NCBI RefSeq assembly: GCF_900199455.1
Contig: NZ_FZQR01000003.1
Coordinates: forward strand, 580,001 to 644,000
Source: Mesorhizobium carmichaelinearum
Lineage (GTDB): Bacteria; Pseudomonadota; Alphaproteobacteria; Rhizobiales; Rhizobiaceae
Reading direction: 5' to 3'
Length of the DNA stretch: 64,000 nt
The notes under the pieces are model-generated. The model was not told the origin of the DNA. It did not search any database and saw nothing but the letters and a program-made list of their open reading frames with translations. Below are positions 1 to 11,397 of the stretch, one piece after another (positions within the stretch are counted from its first letter, which is position 1; each line of letters starts with the position of its first letter). The translations under genes were made by a program, and so were the position numbers.

Positions 1-898
1 GGCGCAGGAGCCGGAGCCGAATCCCGAACTTTTGACGGCGTTCGATGATTCGTCCGCACCGGTGGTGGTGCGCGGCAACCTGCCCAACGTCTATGACGGC
101 ATCTACCGCACCGCCTATTCCTACGGCATGTCGAAGAAGATGACCCAGCGGCTGATCAAGCTGCTGGCGTCTGGCGTCGACTTCCAGTCGCGACTCAATC
201 CGTCGGATCGCCTCGAAGTGCTGTTCTCTCAGCCCGACGGCGACGACCAGACGTCAGACGATTCCGAACTTCTCTATGTCTCGGCGACCTTCGGCGGCAC
301 GACGCGCAACTTCTATCGCTTCCAGATGCAGGACGGCAGCACCGACTATTTCGACGAGGATGGCTCGAGCGCCGAGCAGTTTCTGCTGCGCAACCCACTG
401 CCCAACGGGAGATTCACCTCCGGCTTTGGTGCGCGCAAGCATCCTATCCTCGGCTACGTCCGCATGCACACAGGCACCGATTGGGCCGCCCCGATCGGAT
501 CGCCGATCATCGCCGCCGGCAATGGTGTCGTCGAGAAAGCCGGCTGGGCCGGCGGCTATGGCAAGCAGATCATACTGCGCCATGCCAATGGCTACGAGAC
601 CTCATACAATCACCAGAGCGCCTTTGCCAAAGGCATCGCGCCGGGCGTCCATGTTCGCCAGGGCCAGGTCATTGGCTATCTCGGCCAGACCGGTCTCTCC
701 ACAGGTCCTCACCTCCACTACGAGCTGATCGTCAACGGCACCAAGGTCGATTCGATGCGTGTCCGTCTGCCGGTCGGCAAGGTGCTGAAGGGCGACGACC
801 TCGTCGCCTTCAAGCGCGAGCGCGAGCGCATCGACGACCTGCTGAAGCAGGAAGATGGCAATTCGCTGAAGGTTGCCAGCGCCAAGATCGAAGGCTGA
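1..898 (+). CDS. M23 family metallopeptidase (LytM domain), 5'-truncated by window edge
   Basis: C-terminal part of a zinc endopeptidase that cleaves peptidoglycan cross-bridges in the periplasm. The reading frame is open from base 2, so the gene begins outside the window. A TTG at 32 is only the first start-like codon in view. The LytM domain is intact: HTGTD (His at 467, Asp at 479) matches HxxxD, and HLH (His at 710 and 716) supplies the other metal ligand and catalytic His. This favours an active enzyme over an EnvC-like inactive activator. The domain is followed by a short charged tail. It is convergent with the exporter gene, 26 bp between stops. The family call is firm; the substrate bond is not known. 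Confidence 0.9.
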   Translation, partial: AQEPEPNPELLTAFDDSSAPVVVRGNLPNVYDGIYRTAYSYGMSKKMTQRLIKLLASGVDFQSRLNPSDRLEVLFSQPDGDDQTSDDSELLYVSATFGGTTRNFYRFQMQDGSTDYFDEDGSSAEQFLLRNPLPNGRFTSGFGARKHPILGYVRMHTGTDWAAPIGSPIIAAGNGVVEKAGWAGGYGKQIILRHANGYETSYNHQSAFAKGIAPGVHVRQGQVIGYLGQTGLSTGPHLHYELIVNGTKVDSMRVRLPVGKVLKGDDLVAFKRERERIDDLLKQEDGNSLKVASAKIEG

Positions 899-924
899 CC
901 CTCGACCGATCCGGCATGGACGAA

Positions 925-2499
925 TCAGCGTCGCGACGAATCATCAGACGATTCATCGGTGCGGCGCGGCCAGGGCAGTGCCCGACCCGAAACGGTCATC
1001 CAGGCGATGATTGCGGCAAGCAGGCAGAGCACAGCGGTCGTCAAGGATATGGCTGAAAAAGCCGCGTCGCTGGCGGCAAGCCGCGTTGCCTCAAGTTCGG
1101 GCGGCAGGCCTGTCGATACTGGTTCGCCAAAACCCGGAATGCCCGGCCTGACGCTGGTGTCGAGCATCGTCGAATAGACCCAGGCCGCCAGCGATCCCAT
1201 TGCCGCCACCGCGATCAAGCCGGCAATGCGCGAGACGGCATTGTTGATGCCGGAGGCGGCCCCCGTATCCTTGTCTTCCACCGCCGTCATGATCGCGGTC
1301 GACAGCGGTGAGACGACCAGCGCCATGCCGAGCCCCATCAGCGCCATCAGCGGAAATGTCCCGGTCCAGAAAAGGTGAATTCCGGCATGGGTGAGCAAGG
1401 CAAGTCCGGCGAAGGCGAAAGCCACGATCAGGCTGCCGCAGGCGATCGGGAAACGGGGTCCGATCCGGTCGGAAAGCTGGCCGACCGGACCCGACAAAAG
1501 TGCGATCGATGCGGACAGCGGCAGGAAGATGAAGCCGACCTCTGCCGTGCTCAACCCCCAGCCGGCAATCAGCAGCATCGGCAGGTAGAAGAGATTGGCC
1601 GAGAGTGCGAAATAGAGGAAGAAGGTCGCGACATTGACGCCGGCGAAGGCGCGGATTCTAAACAGACTGAGGTCGATCATCGGCTCGCGCTGCCACCGCT
1701 CGAAGGCGATGAAGGCGACGAGCAGCACAAGACCGGCGACGATGCTCGGCCCCGACATATGCCCCCCACCCTCGGCGCTCATCGAGGTCAGCCCATAGGC
1801 CAGCGCTCCGAATGCCAGCGTCGCCAGCACCCCGCCGCCGAGGTCTAAGCTTCGCCTTTCCGTCGCCGTGTCGGCCGGAACCCTGGTCAGCAGAAGATAG
1901 ATCGACAGCAGTCCAAGCGGCAGGTTGACGGCGAAGATCGCCCGCCAGATGCCGTCGCCGAAAGTCGACAGGACGAAGCCACCCAGCACTGGCCCGAGCG
2001 CCGTCGTCAGCGCCGAGGCGGCGGCCCAGATGCCGATCGCCCGGCCGCGTTCTTTTTTCGGATAGGCCTTGGCGATGATGGCGAGGCTGCCCGGCACCAT
2101 GATCGCCGCACCAATGCCCTGAAGGGCGCGAAACGCGATCAGCACGACAGCATTCGGCGCGAGCGCACAGGCGAGCGAGGCTGCGACGAACAGCACAATG
2201 CCGGCCACGAAGGCGCGGCGCAGCCCGAACCGGTCGCCGGCGGCCCCGCCGGCCAGGATCAGCGCCGACAACGTCAACGCATAGGCATTGGAAATCCACT
2301 GCGCCTCGGCAAGGCTGGCACCGAGGTTGACGCGGATCGCCGGCATGGCGATGGCCAGGATGGAACCATCGATGAAGCCGAGCGCCGAGGCCAGGATCGC
2401 CGCGATCAATACGAACCGCCGCTGCGATTGCGAACAGAAGGTGCCGTTCGTGACTGGACTGATCAGCGGGACTGCGGCGGCTTCATCGGGCGAATGCAT
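925..2499 (-). CDS. MFS transporter, DHA2 (EmrB/QacA) type drug exporter
   Basis: Inner-membrane drug:proton antiporter of the 14-helix DHA2 group. After a short polar N-terminus come hydrophobic segments throughout, with the family motifs GDRFGLRR (loop 2-3, motif A) and PGSLAIIAKAYPKKERGRAIG (helix 5 region, motif C-like). I chose ATG 2499 because a purine-rich AGCAGAG lies just upstream. The open frame extends to a TTG at 2535, but that has no better ribosome site. No membrane-fusion partner (EmrA) or regulator is adjacent, so it probably works alone. The substrate cannot be read from sequence. The C-terminus is Asp/Ser/Arg rich. Confidence 0.88.
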   Translation of the reverse strand: MHSPDEAAAVPLISPVTNGTFCSQSQRRFVLIAAILASALGFIDGSILAIAMPAIRVNLGASLAEAQWISNAYALTLSALILAGGAAGDRFGLRRAFVAGIVLFVAASLACALAPNAVVLIAFRALQGIGAAIMVPGSLAIIAKAYPKKERGRAIGIWAAASALTTALGPVLGGFVLSTFGDGIWRAIFAVNLPLGLLSIYLLLTRVPADTATERRSLDLGGGVLATLAFGALAYGLTSMSAEGGGHMSGPSIVAGLVLLVAFIAFERWQREPMIDLSLFRIRAFAGVNVATFFLYFALSANLFYLPMLLIAGWGLSTAEVGFIFLPLSASIALLSGPVGQLSDRIGPRFPIACGSLIVAFAFAGLALLTHAGIHLFWTGTFPLMALMGLGMALVVSPLSTAIMTAVEDKDTGAASGINNAVSRIAGLIAVAAMGSLAAWVYSTMLDTSVRPGIPGFGEPVSTGLPPELEATRLAASDAAFSAISLTTAVLCLLAAIIAWMTVSGRALPWPRRTDESSDDSSRR

Positions 2500-2652
2500 G
2501 GCACTCTGCTTAGACCGCCGCTGTGCGGGCAACAACCAGCCAGCAGCCTGCAGTCCTTGAAACCAGCCATATTGCCAGGAGAGATCCTATCGGGATGCAA
2601 ATCGCGGAAGCCATGCTAAGTTTTCCGGAACTCGGCAGGCGGGGAGAAATCA

Positions 2653-3285
2653 ATGAAGCGTCCACTTGAAGCTTCGCCAGAAGGACGCGGCCGCATTGTC
2701 GGCATCACCGACGGCGTCTTTGCCATCGCGCTCACGCTCATCGTGCTCGAGATCAGGGTGCCGGCGCATGAGGTTGTTCATTCCGAGCGCGATCTGCTTG
2801 TCGCCATCGCGGCACTCGCCCCACGCTTCCTGACCTATGCCTTGAGTTTCCTGACGCTGACAATCTTCTGGTTCGGCCAGCAGGCGCAGCATGGGCTGAT
2901 CGCCAAATCCGACAGGCGGCTCGCCACACTGAACCTCTGCTTTCTCGCCTTCATCGCGCTCTTGCCGTTCTCGACCGACCTTCTGGCGGACTTCCTCGAA
3001 TTCAGGACCGCGGTGCTGGTCTATTGGCTCAACCTGCTGATGCTCGGCGTCACCCTGTTCGCCAGCTGGCGCTATGCCGAGAAGAACGGCTTTGTCGCGG
3101 AGGACGTCGACGCTGAAACGACGCGCACGGTCTATCAGCGCATCGTCAAGGCGCAGATCCTGTGGGCGATCGGTGCCGCACTGTGCCTGATCAACCCGTT
3201 GCTCAGCGTCGTCTTTATCCTGGCGGTGCAGCTGATCTATGCCGCTGCGCCGCGCGGTTCATTGCTGCGCAACGTCATCGGCTGA
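2653..3285 (+). CDS. TMEM175 family (DUF1211) membrane protein, putative K+ channel
   Basis: Six-helix protein of the bacterial TMEM175 family, which forms tetrameric, mainly potassium-selective channels. The first helix has the family signature but reads RIVGITDGVFAIALT, so the usual RxxxFSD is RxxxITD. A second hydrophobic stretch near residues 85-110 and later helices fit the fold. Start ATG 2653 is preceded by GGGGAGAAATCA, a good ribosome site. The last 27 bases overlap the tail of the convergent L,D-transpeptidase gene. Channel activity is inferred from the family. Confidence 0.85.
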   Translation: MKRPLEASPEGRGRIVGITDGVFAIALTLIVLEIRVPAHEVVHSERDLLVAIAALAPRFLTYALSFLTLTIFWFGQQAQHGLIAKSDRRLATLNLCFLAFIALLPFSTDLLADFLEFRTAVLVYWLNLLMLGVTLFASWRYAEKNGFVAEDVDAETTRTVYQRIVKAQILWAIGAALCLINPLLSVVFILAVQLIYAAAPRGSLLRNVIG

Positions 3286-4776
3286 AGGTCCGCCGACGAA
3301 CTCCACGGTGACGCCTGGCGACACCAGCTTGGCGAGTTCGCGCGCGTCCCAATTGGTCAGGCGCACGCAGCCATGGCTTTCGGTCTTGCCGATCTTCGAC
3401 GGCTCGGGCGTTCCGTGGATGCCGTAGGTCGGCTTGTCCAGGGCGATCCAGACCGACCCGACAGGTCCGTTGGGGCCTGGCGGAATGGTCAGGATCTTGT
3501 CGTTCTGGCCCTGCTTGAAATTGATGTTCGGGTTGTAGGTGTAGTTCGGGTCGAGCGCGATGCGCGATACGGCGTGGATACCGGTGGGCGACGGCGTATC
3601 GGCCGAGCCGATGGTGGCGGGATAGGCTGCGACCAGCTTGCCGCCCGCATCGTAGGCGTACACTTCCTTCTTGGTCTTGTCGGCGACGATGCGCGCGACC
3701 GGTGTCGAGACCAGCTTGCCGAAATTGGCGACCTTGATGATCGTGCCGGGGGTATCGAAGTCGAGGCCCTTGTTGATCGACTTCAGATAGTTCTCGTCCA
3801 TGTGGAAGCGCTCCGCCAGCGCCTCGGTGACAGAGGTGTAGCACATGCAGTTGAGCTGCGCCTTCTGGCTGTAGTCTTCCGGGATCGAGGCGACATAGGG
3901 GCCGGCCGCATCCTCCGCAGTGATGGTGTAACTGGCGAAAGCATCGCCGCCGGATTGCGCGAGTGCCGCCTGGATGCCGACCGAGTCGGTCGACTTCAGA
4001 TTGCTGCCGGTGATCTCATTATAGGCGGCCAAAGCCTTATCGACGTTCGAGCCGAAGCGCCCGTCGATCACGCCTGGCGAAGCGCCACCACGGTCGAGCA
4101 GCACCTGCAGCGCTGCGACATCCTGGCGGGCTCCCAGCGTAAGCGACGGATCGACGGCGGCCTTGCCGCCAGTGTCCGGCGGCAGGGACGACTGCGTCTC
4201 CGGATTGGCCTGCTGCACGTCCGGCTGCGCTTGATCGATCGAAGCCTCGTTCAGCGGCTGGCGCTTGATGGTGCCCGGCTTTGCCGGCGGCGGCGCATCC
4301 GGATAGGTGTTGTCGTAGCTGCCGTCGTCCTGCGGCGCCGGCGGATAGGCGTCGACGGAGTTGTCGCCGTAAGGGTCGGACTCATCCACCGGCGGCGGGA
4401 TGACCCGGCCTTCCTCTTCCAGCTGCTTGCGGCGGAACCGCGCCATGTCTTCCGGATCGTCGAGATAGTAGCGATCATCATCGGCGGGAGCCCGGCCCAA
4501 CTCGCGCAGCCTTGTCTCGCGGCGCAGCGCACGACGGTCGAGCCGTGTCCCCGGCGGCTGGATGGCGATGACCTTGCCGGTATCGGCATCGACGATGACC
4601 CGGTTGCCGCGGGCGTCGTAGTAGATGTCCAGATTTCCGTCCTGGGCAACGAGAATGCCGCCATCATCGGCAGCGCGGACAACCCTTGGTGCATTGTCCC
4701 GCGTCGGCGCGGCAAGCGCGGCAGAAGACACAAGCCCGGCGGCAAGCGCCGAAAGGGCAAAGATCGTGCGGAACAT
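3259..4776 (-). CDS. L,D-transpeptidase (YkuD) with peptidoglycan-binding domain
   Basis: Exported enzyme that forms 3-3 peptidoglycan cross-links or anchors proteins to the wall. Signal peptide: MFRTIFALSALAAGLVSSAALA. Next is a long Pro/Asp-rich linker, then a PG_binding_1-like repeat (DPSLTLGARQDVAALQVLLD onward, middle of the protein). The C-terminal YkuD domain carries HGT...SHGCVRLTN with catalytic Cys. Start ATG 4776 is chosen over an upstream in-frame start at 4818 because it begins the signal peptide and has GGAGAG upstream. The charged region near residues 70-160 is typical of rhizobial members. A tail of 27 bases overlaps the TMEM175 gene. Confidence 0.92.
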   Translation of the reverse strand: MFRTIFALSALAAGLVSSAALAAPTRDNAPRVVRAADDGGILVAQDGNLDIYYDARGNRVIVDADTGKVIAIQPPGTRLDRRALRRETRLRELGRAPADDDRYYLDDPEDMARFRRKQLEEEGRVIPPPVDESDPYGDNSVDAYPPAPQDDGSYDNTYPDAPPPAKPGTIKRQPLNEASIDQAQPDVQQANPETQSSLPPDTGGKAAVDPSLTLGARQDVAALQVLLDRGGASPGVIDGRFGSNVDKALAAYNEITGSNLKSTDSVGIQAALAQSGGDAFASYTITAEDAAGPYVASIPEDYSQKAQLNCMCYTSVTEALAERFHMDENYLKSINKGLDFDTPGTIIKVANFGKLVSTPVARIVADKTKKEVYAYDAGGKLVAAYPATIGSADTPSPTGIHAVSRIALDPNYTYNPNINFKQGQNDKILTIPPGPNGPVGSVWIALDKPTYGIHGTPEPSKIGKTESHGCVRLTNWDARELAKLVSPGVTVEFVGGPSADDVAQQ

Positions 4777-4924
4777 TGTGGCCAAACTCTCCGGTCCGTA
4801 ATTGCCGCCGCCCGGCATTGTTCTGGGCGAACCCCTTCGCCAGCAAACCAGTTAACCCACCATATGGTTCCAACATGAACCGGGCATGAAGATGGCGGTT
4901 TTCCGGCGCATCGACGAATACTAG

Positions 4925-5287
4925 CTAGCTTGCGAGCCCCAATTCCTTGCGCGCCTGCTTGGTCAGCTTCACGGCGACAAGGCGATGGCTCTCGCGCAAA
5001 TAGTCCTTCAGCGCAGCATCATCCATGCTCTGGCTTGTCCGACGCTGGATCCATGTCATGCCGCGCGAGGCAAGATAGGGCGCGGGCCGCAGGCCCGGCT
5101 GTTCCTTCAGCACATCATAGGCGATGTCGGAACATTTGAAGGTGACGAAGAGCTGCTGGCCCTGGTCCCAGCCGCCGATCGCAAACACCTTGGTCCCGAC
5201 CTTCCAGACATGGGCGCCGCCCCACTGGACGACGTGGTTTGTGGCGGGCAGTGAGGCGCAGAAGCCGTTGTAGTCGTCCAGCGTCAT
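4925..5287 (-). CDS. MmcQ/YjbR family protein
   Basis: Small cytoplasmic protein (120 aa) of the MmcQ/YjbR family, with a CyaY-like fold often annotated as DNA-binding, function unproven. It shows the family pattern: an N-terminal DDYNGFCASLP segment, a central KVFAIGGWDQGQQLFVTFKC beta region, and a C-terminal basic helix (KLTKQARKELG). I chose ATG 5287, which has GAGGGTGGGG upstream; a TTG at 5302 would extend it five residues. It lies downstream of clpB on the same strand but beyond clpB's terminator, so it is probably a separate transcript. Confidence 0.85.
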   Translation of the reverse strand: MTLDDYNGFCASLPATNHVVQWGGAHVWKVGTKVFAIGGWDQGQQLFVTFKCSDIAYDVLKEQPGLRPAPYLASRGMTWIQRRTSQSMDDAALKDYLRESHRLVAVKLTKQARKELGLAS

Positions 5288-5308
5288 CCGCCCCACCCTC
5301 AATATGAA

Positions 5309-5341
5309 AACGCCGCGCGTCCAGGGCGGACGCGCGGCGTT
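5309..5341 (-). terminator. Rho-independent terminator of clpB
   Basis: A perfect 14-bp inverted repeat (AACGCCGCGCGTCC, 5-nt loop, GGACGCGCGGCGTT) lies 4 bases after the clpB stop. On the minus strand it runs into TTTTCAT. This is a strong G+C stem followed by a U-tract. Confidence 0.9.
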
Positions 5342-5345
5342 GAAA

Positions 5346-7952
<2,607 letters not shown>

Positions 7953-8046
7953 ATCTGTCTCCTTCCGTCACCGGCCCGCTTTGCGGCACCGGATCAGATT
8001 GCGGTGACGGACCCGCCCATTCGAGCCGGATCCTGTTTCAGCCGAG

Positions 8047-8075
8047 ATATGGTGCATGCACCCCGGACCCTCAAG
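8047..8075 (-). promoter_or_regulatory. Candidate sigma-32 (RpoH) heat-shock promoter of clpB
   Basis: On the minus strand, CTTGAGG (-35; plus 8069-8075), 14 nt, then CACCATAT (-10; plus 8047-8054). This closely matches the sigma-32 pattern CTTGAAA-N(11-16)-CCCCATNT. It sits about 95 bp before the clpB start. A perfect palindrome GGTGCATGCACC (8051-8062) overlaps the -10 and spacer. Confidence 0.75.
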
Positions 8076-8115
8076 ACGTCAGGGTATCGGCAAATGCATA
8101 ATATTCCACGTCAGC

Positions 8116-8151
8116 CCAAAACGAAAACGGCGGAGATTTCTCCCCGCCGTT
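8116..8151 (-). terminator. Terminator after the DUF4167 gene
   Basis: The inverted repeat AACGGCGG ... CCGCCGTT (8126-8151, with a small internal bulge) is followed on the minus strand by TTTTCGTTTT. It lies 24 bases past the DUF4167 stop and upstream of the clpB promoter, which separates the two transcripts. Confidence 0.75.
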
Positions 8152-8174
8152 CAACGTCTTGAAATGCTGTGCGA

Positions 8175-9134
8175 TCAGTTGTCGATGTCGACAATCACCG
8201 GTTCGGCATTGCCGCTGTCGGCAGGCGCCGCTGCCACCTCGCCGGCATCCGCATTGTCGCTGCCGCTATCGACCTGGTCGGCATTGGTGCGCGGACGGCG
8301 CGGACGGCGCGGGCGACGGGCAGCACCGCTCTCGGCGGCCGCCTCGTTAAGCTCTGCCTGGGCGGCAAGAGCCGCCGGCGAAAAGCTCTCGAACAGCGGA
8401 GCCGGCGCGGCTGCCGCAACGGTCTCGACCGGCAAACCTGGCTCTAGCTGTACCTCTGCCTGTGCGTCTGCTTGGACTGGGGTCTCGTTGCGCTGCTGCT
8501 GGCCACCTTGATCGGAGGACGAAGCAAAGTCGCGCTGGCCGTTCTGGCCGTAGCCGCCATTGGGGCGACGATCACGATGGCGCCCACCATTGTTGTCGCG
8601 GCCGTTGTTGCGCCCGCCATTGTTGTCGCGCCCGCCATTGTCTCGGTTGTCGCGACCGCTCTCCCGGTTCAGCGCGACCTCGGCCGGCATGCCTTCGATG
8701 ACCGGCTGCGGACCAGCGCCATGATTGGCCACCGGGATCTGAGCATCGGAAACATTGTTGCTGTTGCCGGAATTGTCGAAGTCATCACGATCCTCGTCGC
8801 CGTCATCGTCGAAATCGTCGCGATTCTGTTGCGTATTCTGGATCGGCATCTGCGCCTGCGCGGCGGCAATGATGCGATTGTAGTGTTCTGCATGCTGGAG
8901 GTAGTTCTCCGCCATGACCCGGTCGCCGGAGCTTTGCGCGTCACGGGCCAAGGTGGCGTATTTTTCGGCGATCTGCTGAGCCGATCCACGGATCTTCACG
9001 TCCGGGCCGTTGCTCTCGTAGTTGCGCGTCAGGGGATTCGGGCCCTTGCGGTTGTTGTTGTTATTGTTGTTGCCACCGCCGCCGCCATTGTTGTTGCGAC
9101 CGCGCATGCGCCTGTTCTGCTGTTGTGGCCTCAT
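8175..9134 (-). CDS. DUF4167 domain-containing protein
   Basis: Low-complexity alphaproteobacterial protein of unknown biochemical function. The N-terminus is Gln/Arg/Asn rich with Asn and Gly runs encoded by repeated AAC and GGC codons. The conserved DUF4167 block follows (residues about 30-95; NPLTRNYESNGPDVKIRGSA, then a helix AEKYATLARDAQSSGDRVMA). The rest is disordered and rich in Asn, Asp, Arg and Ala, with a basic RRPRRPRRPR stretch near the end. The composition suggests RNA or ribosome association, but that is inference. It sits between prmC and clpB on the same strand, with its own terminator. Confidence 0.85.
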   Translation of the reverse strand: MRPQQQNRRMRGRNNNGGGGGNNNNNNNRKGPNPLTRNYESNGPDVKIRGSAQQIAEKYATLARDAQSSGDRVMAENYLQHAEHYNRIIAAAQAQMPIQNTQQNRDDFDDDGDEDRDDFDNSGNSNNVSDAQIPVANHGAGPQPVIEGMPAEVALNRESGRDNRDNGGRDNNGGRNNGRDNNGGRHRDRRPNGGYGQNGQRDFASSSDQGGQQQRNETPVQADAQAEVQLEPGLPVETVAAAAPAPLFESFSPAALAAQAELNEAAAESGAARRPRRPRRPRTNADQVDSGSDNADAGEVAAAPADSGNAEPVIVDIDN

Positions 9135-9444
9135 TCGACTCTCTTCATCTTGAAATTTTCGAAAACTCGCTACGAACGGAGGCGCTCATGCAGCCAGCCG
9201 TTTCGTTTCTTCACCGGCGTTCGCCCGCATCAATTGCGTTGGCGCCACGTGCCATCCTGTTCCGGTTACATCACTTGCCGGACGATTCCCGCACGAAGCT
9301 TGGGCGTCGTTTGCGCAAGAAGGCAGCTATTTCCAAGGAGGACCGAATCGCTAAGAGCACTGCCTGCTTCGTCTCATCCGGTTGAGGCGACCCTAGCCGC
9401 ATTCCCCGGTATTGCCAAGCGGTTTTTTCGCACTGCGTCAAGGC
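9135..9444. other. Gene-free stretch between prmC and the DUF4167 gene
   Basis: No credible gene on either strand. It must hold the promoter and leader of the DUF4167 gene; GAAGAGAG just before ATG 9134 is its ribosome site. I saw no strong hairpin, so how transcription from prmC ends is unclear. Confidence 0.5.
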
Positions 9445-10314
9445 TTATCCCCATTGAAAGACAAGAACCCTGTCGTTTCCGCCGAGATCACGCAAAGCAG
9501 CAGCCGATGCATAACCAGCCGCCCTGAATATATCCGTAACCTCATCGCGTTGCGTGTGGCCGATCTCGACCGCAATCCTGCTTTCGGCTTCAAGAAACCG
9601 TGCCGCCCCGGCGGCAATGATCCTGTAGGGGTTCAGCCCATCCACGCCGCCATCCAGGGCCAGGCGTGGGTCGAAATCGCGGACCTCGTCCTGCAGATTT
9701 CCAATATCTCTGGAAGGTATATAGGGAGGGTTTGCGGCAATTACATGGTATCGGCCGGAAACTTTTTCGAACCAGTCCGACTGCACCGCCGTGAACCGAT
9801 CGCCAAGTCCGAGTTCCCCGGCATTGCGGGCCGCGGTTGCCAGCGCGCCGGCAGCAATATCGACGCCGGTCGCGGTCGCGGCAGGCTCTGCGCTCAGCAG
9901 CGCCAGCGCGATGGCGCCGGTGCCGGTGCCGAGATCAAGGATGCGGCAGGCGCCCTCCCGGGTGGCCATTGCCTTGACGAAGGGCAGCACCGCCTCGACC
10001 AGCGTTTCGGTATCCGGCCGCGGTTCCAGCGTTTCCGGCGACAGTGACAGGCGCAAACCGTAGAATTCGCGGTAGCCGAGGATGCGATGCACCGGTTCGC
10101 CACCGGCTCGCCGTCTCAGCGCGGCGTCGATCGCGGCGATGGCTGTTCTGCCGACCCTGCGTTCAGGGTCGGCAATGGCCTGCGTGCGCGTCGTACCGGA
10201 AAAATGTTCGACGATCAGCCGCGCATCGAGCGCCGGATCATCGACCGCGGCCGCAAGCCTGGCCCGCGCCTCCCGCAGCAGCGGCCCCAGCGCCTCGGGC
10301 AGAGGGTCAGCCAT
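9445..10314 (-). CDS. prmC: Release factor glutamine N5-methyltransferase PrmC (HemK)
   Basis: Methylates the Gln of the GGQ motif of class I release factors using S-adenosylmethionine. It has an N-terminal helical substrate-recognition domain (about 1-90), the SAM motif [15 protein letters not shown], and the diagnostic NPPY in [11 protein letters not shown]. At 289 aa the length is normal. ATG 10314 overlaps the prfA stop (ATGGCTGA), so translation is probably coupled to its own substrate's gene. A TTG one codon upstream (10317) is also possible. Confidence 0.97.
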   Translation of the reverse strand: MADPLPEALGPLLREARARLAAAVDDPALDARLIVEHFSGTTRTQAIADPERRVGRTAIAAIDAALRRRAGGEPVHRILGYREFYGLRLSLSPETLEPRPDTETLVEAVLPFVKAMATREGACRILDLGTGTGAIALALLSAEPAATATGVDIAAGALATAARNAGELGLGDRFTAVQSDWFEKVSGRYHVIAANPPYIPSRDIGNLQDEVRDFDPRLALDGGVDGLNPYRIIAAGAARFLEAESRIAVEIGHTQRDEVTDIFRAAGYASAAALRDLGGNDRVLVFQWG

Positions 10315-11386
10315 CAAGGCCGATATCGGCCAGCAGCTTCGACTGGTGATCGGCGATCAGCGCATCGACGACTTCGTCGAGCTCGCCCATCATCACCCGG
10401 TCGAGCTTGTAGAGCGTCAGGTTGATGCGATGGTCGGTGACGCGGCCTTGCGGGAAATTATAGGTGCGGATGCGCTCCGAGCGGTCGCCGGAACCGACCT
10501 GCGACTTGCGTGATTCGGAACGTTCCTCATCCGCCTTGCTGCGCTCGAGATCATAGAGCCGGGCGCGCAGGATCTGCATGGCCTTCGCCCGGTTCTGGTG
10601 CTGCGACTTCTCCGCCTGCACCACCATGATGCCGGTCGGCAAATGGGTGATGCGGACCGCCGAATCGGTGGTGTTGACGTGCTGGCCGCCGGAGCCCGAG
10701 GCACGCATCGTGTCGATGCGGATGTCTTCGGAGCGGATCTCGATGTCGACTTCTTCCGCTTCAGGCAGCACGGCCACCGTTGCCGCTGAGGTATGAATGC
10801 GCCCGCTCGCCTCGGTCGCCGGCACGCGCTGCACGCGATGCACGCCGGATTCGAATTTCAGATGGGCAAACACCCCCCGACCGGAAATGGTGGCGATGAT
10901 TTCCTTGAAGCCACCGGCATCACCGTCGCTGGCTGACACGGTCTCGAACCGCCAGCCGCGCTCGGCGGCATAGCGCTCATACATGCGAAACAGGTCGCCG
11001 GCGAAAAGGGCCGCTTCATCGCCGCCGGTGCCGGCACGGATTTCGAGGATGGCGTTCTTGTCGTCGGCGGCATCCCTAGGCAACAGAAGGACCTGAATGT
11101 CCTTCTGCAGCGCCTCGATGCGCCCCTCCACCCCGGGCAAGTCGGCTTCGGCGAGCGCCCGCATCTCGGCATCGGTGCCCTTGTCGGCGAGCATCGCTTC
11201 GAGGTCGGCCTGCTCATGCTCGGCCGAGCGCAATTCCCTGACCTTGGCCACCATGTCCTGCAGCTCGGCATATTCCGACGCCATCTTCACATAGGCATCC
11301 GGCGCCGGGCCGGCCGACATCTGCGCTTCGAGCATCTCGAAACGCTTGACGACTTGATCCATACGATCGCGGGGCAAATTGACCAT
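10307..11386 (-). CDS. prfA: Peptide chain release factor 1
   Basis: Terminates translation at UAA and UAG. It contains the catalytic GGQ (in [15 protein letters not shown], about residue 235), the PxT-type stop-codon recognition segment in [13 protein letters not shown], and the acidic RF-1 N-terminal domain. At 359 residues it is full length. It lies a few bases downstream of ptsP and overlaps prmC by 8 bp, forming a ptsP-prfA-prmC operon on the minus strand. Confidence 0.98.
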   Translation of the reverse strand: MVNLPRDRMDQVVKRFEMLEAQMSAGPAPDAYVKMASEYAELQDMVAKVRELRSAEHEQADLEAMLADKGTDAEMRALAEADLPGVEGRIEALQKDIQVLLLPRDAADDKNAILEIRAGTGGDEAALFAGDLFRMYERYAAERGWRFETVSASDGDAGGFKEIIATISGRGVFAHLKFESGVHRVQRVPATEASGRIHTSAATVAVLPEAEEVDIEIRSEDIRIDTMRASGSGGQHVNTTDSAVRITHLPTGIMVVQAEKSQHQNRAKAMQILRARLYDLERSKADEERSESRKSQVGSGDRSERIRTYNFPQGRVTDHRINLTLYKLDRVMMGELDEVVDALIADHQSKLLADIGLDG

Positions 11387-11397
11387 GATGAGGGGGC

